Origin: an uncultured Hyphomicrobiales bacterium
GTDB taxonomy: Bacteria > Pseudomonadota > Alphaproteobacteria > Rhizobiales > Aestuariivirgaceae
Direction of reading: 5' to 3'
Assembly: GCA_903930095.1 (NCBI GenBank)
Contig: CAIYXE010000294.1
Location: 1-9,841, forward strand
Length of the DNA: 9,841 nt
The notes under the pieces are model-generated. The model saw only the letters and a list, made by a program, of their open reading frames with translations, did no database searches and was not told where the DNA came from. Of the stretch, positions 6,529-9,841 are shown piece after piece. Numbering within the stretch: position 1 is the stretch's first letter; the number at the start of each line of letters is the position of its first letter. Both the position numbers and the translations under genes were made by a program.

Positions 6529-7245
6529 ATGTCGCTTCTCGAAACACGGAACCTCAACAAGCATTTCGGCGGCCTCCACGTCACTGCTGATGTCAACTTC
6601 ACCGTGAAGCCAGGCGAAATCCATTGCCTCATCGGCCCCAATGGCGCGGGCAAAAGCACCTTCTTCCGCCTTGTGCTGGGCGAGCACCGGCCCTCAAGCG
6701 GACAGATTTTCTTCGCCGACCAGGACATCACCGCGCTCAAACCTTTCGAGCGGATCCGCCGCGGCATGAGCGTCAAGTTCCAGGTGCCCGGCATTTTCTC
6801 GGCCCTCAGCGTGCGCCAGAACCTCGAGATCGCGCTTCAGCATCATGTGGAGCCCGCCGTGCTCGACCGCGAGGTCGACCGCGTCCTCACCTTCCTCAAG
6901 CTGGAGCCGGTGGCCAGCCAGCAGGCGGGCTTCCTCAGCCACGGCCTCAAGCAATGGCTGGAGATCGGCATGGCGATTAGCCTCAAGCCCAGGCTTCTGC
7001 TACTGGACGAGCCCACCGCCGGCATGTCACCGGAGGAAACCCATGCCACGGGCGAGATCGTCAAGCAGCTCAATGCCGAGGGCATGTCGGTGCTTGCCGT
7101 CGAGCATGACATGAACTTCGTGCGCCAGGTTGCCCACCGGGTCACGGTTTTGCATTTCGGCCGCGTCTTCGCGGAAGGCACGATCGACCAGATTGTCGCC
7201 GACGAGCGCGTCGCCGCCATCTATCTCGGTGAGCACCATGGCTGA
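6529..7245 (+). CDS. urtD: ABC importer ATPase, UrtD type
   Basis: ATG 6529 is chosen because it follows the permease stop by four nt with AAGGGGG at 6513-6519; the open frame extends upstream only inside the permease gene. The 238-aa nucleotide-binding subunit has Walker A GPNGAGKST (36-44), Q-loop Gln85, signature segment LSHGLKQWLEIGM (136-148), Walker B LLLLDEP (156-162) and switch His193 (VEHDM). LSHG in place of LSGG, followed by KQWLEIGM, is typical of UrtD and its amide-transporter relatives, so this is not a generic LivG. The usual Gln after LSHG is Leu140 here. It works at the inner face of the membrane as a heterodimer with the next ATPase. Overlap of eight bases with that gene implies coupled translation. 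Confidence 0.85.
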   Translation: MSLLETRNLNKHFGGLHVTADVNFTVKPGEIHCLIGPNGAGKSTFFRLVLGEHRPSSGQIFFADQDITALKPFERIRRGMSVKFQVPGIFSALSVRQNLEIALQHHVEPAVLDREVDRVLTFLKLEPVASQQAGFLSHGLKQWLEIGMAISLKPRLLLLDEPTAGMSPEETHATGEIVKQLNAEGMSVLAVEHDMNFVRQVAHRVTVLHFGRVFAEGTIDQIVADERVAAIYLGEHHG

Positions 7246-7948
7246 CACCATCCTCGACGTGAAAGATCTGCGCGCCGGCTACGGCGGAAAGCCAGTGCTC
7301 CAGGGCGTGAACCTCAGCGTGCGCGAGGGCGAGATCGTCGCCGTCATCGGCCGCAACGGTGTTGGCAAATCGACGCTGATGAAGACCCTCATCGGCCTCA
7401 TCGGCACCATGTCGGGCGAGATCAGCTTCGGCGGCCGCTCCATCAGCCAGCTCGAGGCCTATCGCCGCGCCAAGCTGGGCATCGGCTATGTCCCGCAAGG
7501 CCGTGACGTCTTCCCGCGCATGACGGTCAGGGAGAACCTGCAGGTGGGCGAGGCCATGTGCGGCCGCGCCGATGCTGGCGCCTATGACAAGGTTTACGAA
7601 CTCTTCCCGATCCTCAAGGAGCGTGCTTCGCAGAGTGCGGGCACCATGTCGGGCGGCCAGCAGCAGCAGCTTGCCATCGGCCGCGTGCTCATCGGCGGCC
7701 CCAAGATGATCCTGCTCGATGAGCCATCAGAAGGCATCCAGCCCTCGATCGTGCAGGAAATCGGCCGCATCATCGTGGACTTCAACCGCAGGACGGGTAT
7801 TACCATCGTCTTCGTCGAGCAGAACCTCGACCTGATCCGCGCCATCGCGCAGCGCTGCTACGTGATGGACAAGGGCCGCATCGTCGCCGAGCTCAATCCG
7901 CATGAGCTGGACGATCGCGACACCATCAGAAAGTATCTTGCTGTTTAA
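7238..7948 (+). CDS. urtE: ABC importer ATPase, UrtE type
   Basis: ATG 7238 lies inside the end of the previous ATPase gene, in another frame, giving 236 aa and the normal N-terminus of the family (ILDVKDLRAGYGG). Motifs are Walker A GRNGVGKST (38-46), Q-loop Gln87, signature MSGGQQQQLAIGR (137-149), Walker B MILLDEP (157-163) and VEQN at 193-196, where Gln195 replaces the switch His, as is usual in LivF/UrtE. DEPSEGIQPSIV (161-172) is characteristic of UrtE. Only a weak ribosome site (GGTGAG) precedes it, so translation probably depends on re-initiation from the upstream gene. It completes a five-part importer: one binding protein, two permeases, two ATPases. Confidence 0.85.
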   Translation: MADTILDVKDLRAGYGGKPVLQGVNLSVREGEIVAVIGRNGVGKSTLMKTLIGLIGTMSGEISFGGRSISQLEAYRRAKLGIGYVPQGRDVFPRMTVRENLQVGEAMCGRADAGAYDKVYELFPILKERASQSAGTMSGGQQQQLAIGRVLIGGPKMILLDEPSEGIQPSIVQEIGRIIVDFNRRTGITIVFVEQNLDLIRAIAQRCYVMDKGRIVAELNPHELDDRDTIRKYLAV

Positions 7949-7981
7949 TTGGTTCGTGACAAGGGAAACGAGGAGAACACA

Positions 7982-8971
7982 ATGGGTTGGCTTGAACATT
8001 CGATCATGTCGCGCAAGGGGCTCGCCAAGGGCAAGGTCACCAAGACTTACAGCATGACGGAGGCCGATCAGGGCAAATATCACTACGTCTACGGCCCCTA
8101 TGCCAAGCCCGTGCTCAGTGTCGATCCGGGTGCCGAGATCTCGGTCGAGACGCATGATGCCTTCGAAGGCCAGATCAAGAGCGAAAAGGATGTGCCGAGC
8201 CAGATCCTGAACTTCCCCTATCTCAATCCGCAGAACGGCCCGATTTATGTGAACGGCGCGGAAAAGGGCGATTGCCTCGCCGTCTACATCAAGGAAATCC
8301 GCCCGCGTGGGCCGCAGCCTGCCGGCACCACCTGCCTCATCCCGGAGTTCGGCGGCCTCGTCGGCACCGGCGAAACGGCGATGCTGAACGCGCCGCTGCC
8401 TGAGATCGTGAAGAAGGTGCATGTCGACCCTGTCACGGGCGTGAAGTGGAACGACAAGATCACGCTTCCCTACGAGCCCTTCATCGGCACCATCGGCACC
8501 TCGCCCGAGATCGAGGCCATCACCTCGCTGCAGCCCGACTATTACGGCGGCAACATGGACCTGCCGGACGTCGCTCCGAGTGCGGTCATCTATCTCCCCG
8601 TCAACGCGCCGGGCGCACTTTTGTATCTGGGTGACTGCCATGCTGCCCAGGGCGATGGCGAGCTCTGCGGTGTCGCGATCGAGCACCCGACGGTCACCAC
8701 GGTTCATGTGGACCTCATCAAGGGCTGGAACTTCAAATGGGCCCGCCTCGAGAACGCCGAGCGCATCATGACCATCGGCTCCGGCCGCCCCATGGAAGAC
8801 GCCGCACGCATCGCCTACCGCGAACTCGTGCGCTGGATGGCGCAGGACTATGGCTTCACCGAGATCGAGGCCTACATGCTTCTGACCCAGGCCGGCAAGG
8901 TGCGGCTCGGCAACATGGTTGACCCGAAATACACGCTGGGCGCCTCCATTGCGAAGACACTCCTCGTCTGA
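7982..8971 (+). CDS. fmdA: Acetamidase/formamidase (FmdA/AmdA family)
   Basis: ATG 7982 is chosen over upstream TTG 7949 because AGGAG at 7971-7975 is six nt ahead. The 329-aa product belongs to the metal-dependent acetamidase/formamidase family, which hydrolyses formamide or acetamide to ammonia and the acid in the cytoplasm. Conserved blocks seen in order: VETHDAFEGQ (55-64), NGPIYVNGAEKGD (85-97), PEFGG (121-125), PFIGTIGTSP (166-175), GGNMD (189-193), LGDCHAAQGDGELCG (216-230) and AIEHP (232-236). His58/Asp59, Asp193, Asp218, His220 and Glu234 are candidate metal or catalytic residues. There is no signal peptide. It is unrelated to the nitrilase-type AmiE controlled by AmiC-AmiR in Pseudomonas, so the regulator pair is here joined to a different hydrolase family. 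It is shorter than the roughly 400-aa Methylophilus-type FmdA. As the last gene after the importer, it is the likely metabolic output. Formamide versus acetamide preference is unresolved. Confidence 0.88.
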   Translation: MGWLEHSIMSRKGLAKGKVTKTYSMTEADQGKYHYVYGPYAKPVLSVDPGAEISVETHDAFEGQIKSEKDVPSQILNFPYLNPQNGPIYVNGAEKGDCLAVYIKEIRPRGPQPAGTTCLIPEFGGLVGTGETAMLNAPLPEIVKKVHVDPVTGVKWNDKITLPYEPFIGTIGTSPEIEAITSLQPDYYGGNMDLPDVAPSAVIYLPVNAPGALLYLGDCHAAQGDGELCGVAIEHPTVTTVHVDLIKGWNFKWARLENAERIMTIGSGRPMEDAARIAYRELVRWMAQDYGFTEIEAYMLLTQAGKVRLGNMVDPKYTLGASIAKTLLV

Positions 8972-9567
8972 GGCGGGCGAAGGGCAGGAACAGCCTAAAC
9001 GAATAGACTAAACTGGCCGTGAACCGGTCATGTCAGCCCCGTGGTTTCGCGATCACGGGGCGCATCAGCTTCGCTGGCGTTTGCCCCGCCTCATCACAGG
9101 CTCAGCGCACGCCGCACATCATCCTCGTGAACTTCGGCCAACCACGCTTCCCTGTCGTCGAGCCCACCAATGCACTCACATTCAAACCGGACCACTCGTT
9201 GAGGCCAGATCAACCCGTTGTTAATGAAATTAATCCTGTCGCATTGATCAGCCCCCCTAACGAGTAGTCCATGCTGTGTACTTGAGCATGATCAGCTTAA
9301 GCGCCAGCGCAGGTGGCGAAGCCAGTGGGGTTGGCATAACCGGCGGCGGCCATTCGTCGGAACGACTTTTGCGCGAAGATAATGGCTGATTTTCCCCTCG
9401 CTGGCCTGTGTTATCGCTTCGGAATTCGCGGATCTCACCCAAGGCTACGTTCGCCGCAGCACATAACGGTTGCACGCCAGTGAGTCGCCCAGGCGCCATT
9501 GAGGCTTGCCTTTGCAACCACTTGCATCGTACGATAGTCCTGCAGATTACTCAGAAGGAAAACTTAC
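8972..9567. other. Gene-free region after the amide operon
   Basis: No gene is called in this 596-nt stretch. Base composition is more mixed than in the operon, with AT-rich patches such as the TTAAT/ATTAA inverted repeat at 9219-9231. Short open frames exist on both strands but lack ribosome sites and recognisable motifs. A minus-strand frame open over 9094-9291 has protein-like composition but no good start. TGATCAGC occurs three times (9245-9252, 9289-9296, 9569-9576). The region may be a relic of decayed accessory DNA, though no insertion-sequence ends are visible. Confidence 0.4.
9036..9061 (+). terminator. Inverted repeat, probable end of the amide operon transcript
   Basis: GCCCCGTG (9036-9043) and CACGGGGC (9054-9061) form a perfect 8-bp stem 64 nt after the fmdA stop codon. 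Inward wobble and A-T pairs can extend it to a 4-nt loop at 9047-9050. No T-tract follows on either strand, so it may mark the 3' end by stabilising the mRNA or assist Rho-dependent termination. Confidence 0.4.
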
Positions 9568-9657
9568 ATGATCAGCAAGATCGATGAACTTCCGCTCGGC
9601 CCGGCCTCGCCCCCGTTGCCGCCCTCGCCGATTTCTCCTCCTGCGCCGGCCATTTGA
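9568..9657 (+). CDS. Possible proline-rich micro-ORF, 29 aa
   Basis: ATG 9568 is preceded by AGAAGG at 9553-9558, nine nt away, and by weak promoter-like boxes (TTGCAT then GATTAC at 17-nt spacing, or TTGCCT then TACGAT at 18). The 29-residue frame begins MISKIDELPLG and continues as a Pro/Ser/Ala-rich stretch with 11 prolines, ending at TGA 9655-9657. No family is recognised. A terminator-like hairpin lies 135 nt downstream. It could be a real small protein, a leader peptide, or the undamaged start of a gene that is frameshifted after the Pro-rich part. The evidence is the start context only. Confidence 0.25.
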   Translation: MISKIDELPLGPASPPLPPSPISPPAPAI

Positions 9658-9683
9658 ATGCTCTGGGCTGATTTTCTGCCGTT

Positions 9684-9841
9684 TCAGAATCTCGGCCCAA
9701 GCATCAGGCTCGGTTGCTTTTTCCGGCATTGCTCAAGAAGATGCGTTGAGGAAATACGGATATCCTCGCCTCCCGGTGTATCGAGCTTGAACAGCGCGGC
9801 GGCGAAATCCTGCCGCGCTTTTCTCTGGGTGTCTTGCCGCA
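9684..9841 (-). CDS. Possible 3' end of a minus-strand gene, cut by the window edge
   Basis: On the minus strand, a frame is open from the window edge to a TGA at 9684-9686, encoding about 51 residues of normal globular composition (for example DFAAALFKLDTPGGEDIRISS, running from about 9806 to 9744). The half nearest the edge has high GC at third positions, as in real genes here, while the last part does not, which could mean a truncated or decayed end. No family is recognised. The call conflicts with the terminator-like hairpin at 9793-9823, which reads on the + strand. Sequence beyond 9841 would settle it. Confidence 0.25.
   Translation of the reverse strand, partial: RQDTQRKARQDFAAALFKLDTPGGEDIRISSTHLLEQCRKKQPSLMLGPRF
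9793..9823 (+). terminator. Rho-independent terminator-like hairpin
   Basis: AGCGCGGC (9793-9800) and GCCGCGCT (9812-9819) form a perfect 8-bp stem around an 11-nt loop, followed by TTTTCTC counting from 9819. The T-run is on the + strand, so it would end + strand transcription, for instance from the micro-ORF at 9568. It may instead be a coincidence within a minus-strand coding end. Confidence 0.45.

Noticed and set aside
9094..9291. Minus-strand frame of about 65 codons ending in residues such as LDDREAWLAEVHEDD, with protein-like composition.
   Set aside because: No ATG or ribosome site, and no family I can recognise; at most a gene remnant.
9288..9389. Glycine-rich + strand ORF of 33 aa starting MISLSASAGGEASG.
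   Set aside because: No ribosome-binding site ahead of the ATG and no second line of evidence.
782..9567. AGGAAAACTTAC occurs at 782-793 and again at 9556-9567, flanking the operon on the same strand, each with CTCAG just before.
   Set aside because: A single 12-mer match is expected by chance in a window of this size, and there is no other sign of island boundaries or target duplication.
8972..9841. Searched for CRISPR repeats, tRNA genes, and insertion-sequence ends.
   Set aside because: No regularly spaced repeats, no cloverleaf with a T-loop motif, and no terminal inverted repeats with a transposase frame were seen.

Overview
The window reads as high-GC alphaproteobacterial DNA, probably Hyphomicrobiales (rhizobia-like). 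This is inferred from strong GC bias at third codon positions, tightly packed operon structure and protein style; no rRNA or tRNA is present to confirm it. All confidently called genes are on the + strand.

Layout: (i) 1-770 is the 3' part of a GH26-type glycoside hydrolase gene that begins before the window. (ii) 771-1399 is a 629-nt gene-free stretch. It holds a hairpin terminator near 975-1010, a possible small RNA, a TGC-N11-GCA palindrome, a near-consensus sigma70-type promoter (TTGACA-N18-TCTAAT) and a leader with two nearly identical hexaloop hairpins. (iii) 1400-8971 is one co-directional operon of eight genes: amiC and amiR (amide sensor and ANTAR-domain RNA-binding regulator), a periplasmic substrate-binding protein, two LivH/LivM-type permeases, two UrtD/UrtE-type ATPases, and an FmdA-type acetamidase/formamidase. 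(iv) 8972-9841 has no confidently called gene. It contains inverted repeats, one plausible proline-rich micro-ORF, and a possible 3' end of a minus-strand gene at the edge.

How it works together (inference from family knowledge): the ABC importer takes a short-chain amide or urea-like compound into the cell, and the cytoplasmic hydrolase releases ammonia from amides such as formamide or acetamide. AmiC binds the amide and frees AmiR, whose ANTAR domain would act on the nascent leader RNA. The gene content combines the Pseudomonas amiC-amiR logic with the Methylophilus fmd transporter-formamidase logic. No urease genes are present, so amides are a more likely nitrogen source than urea.

The most interesting observation is in the leader upstream of amiC. 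Two 12-nt copies of GGCAAYGGCGCC, 45 nt apart, can each fold into a hairpin whose six-base loop has A at position 1 and G at position 4. That is the signature of RNA targets bound by ANTAR proteins, and the operon's own second gene encodes one.
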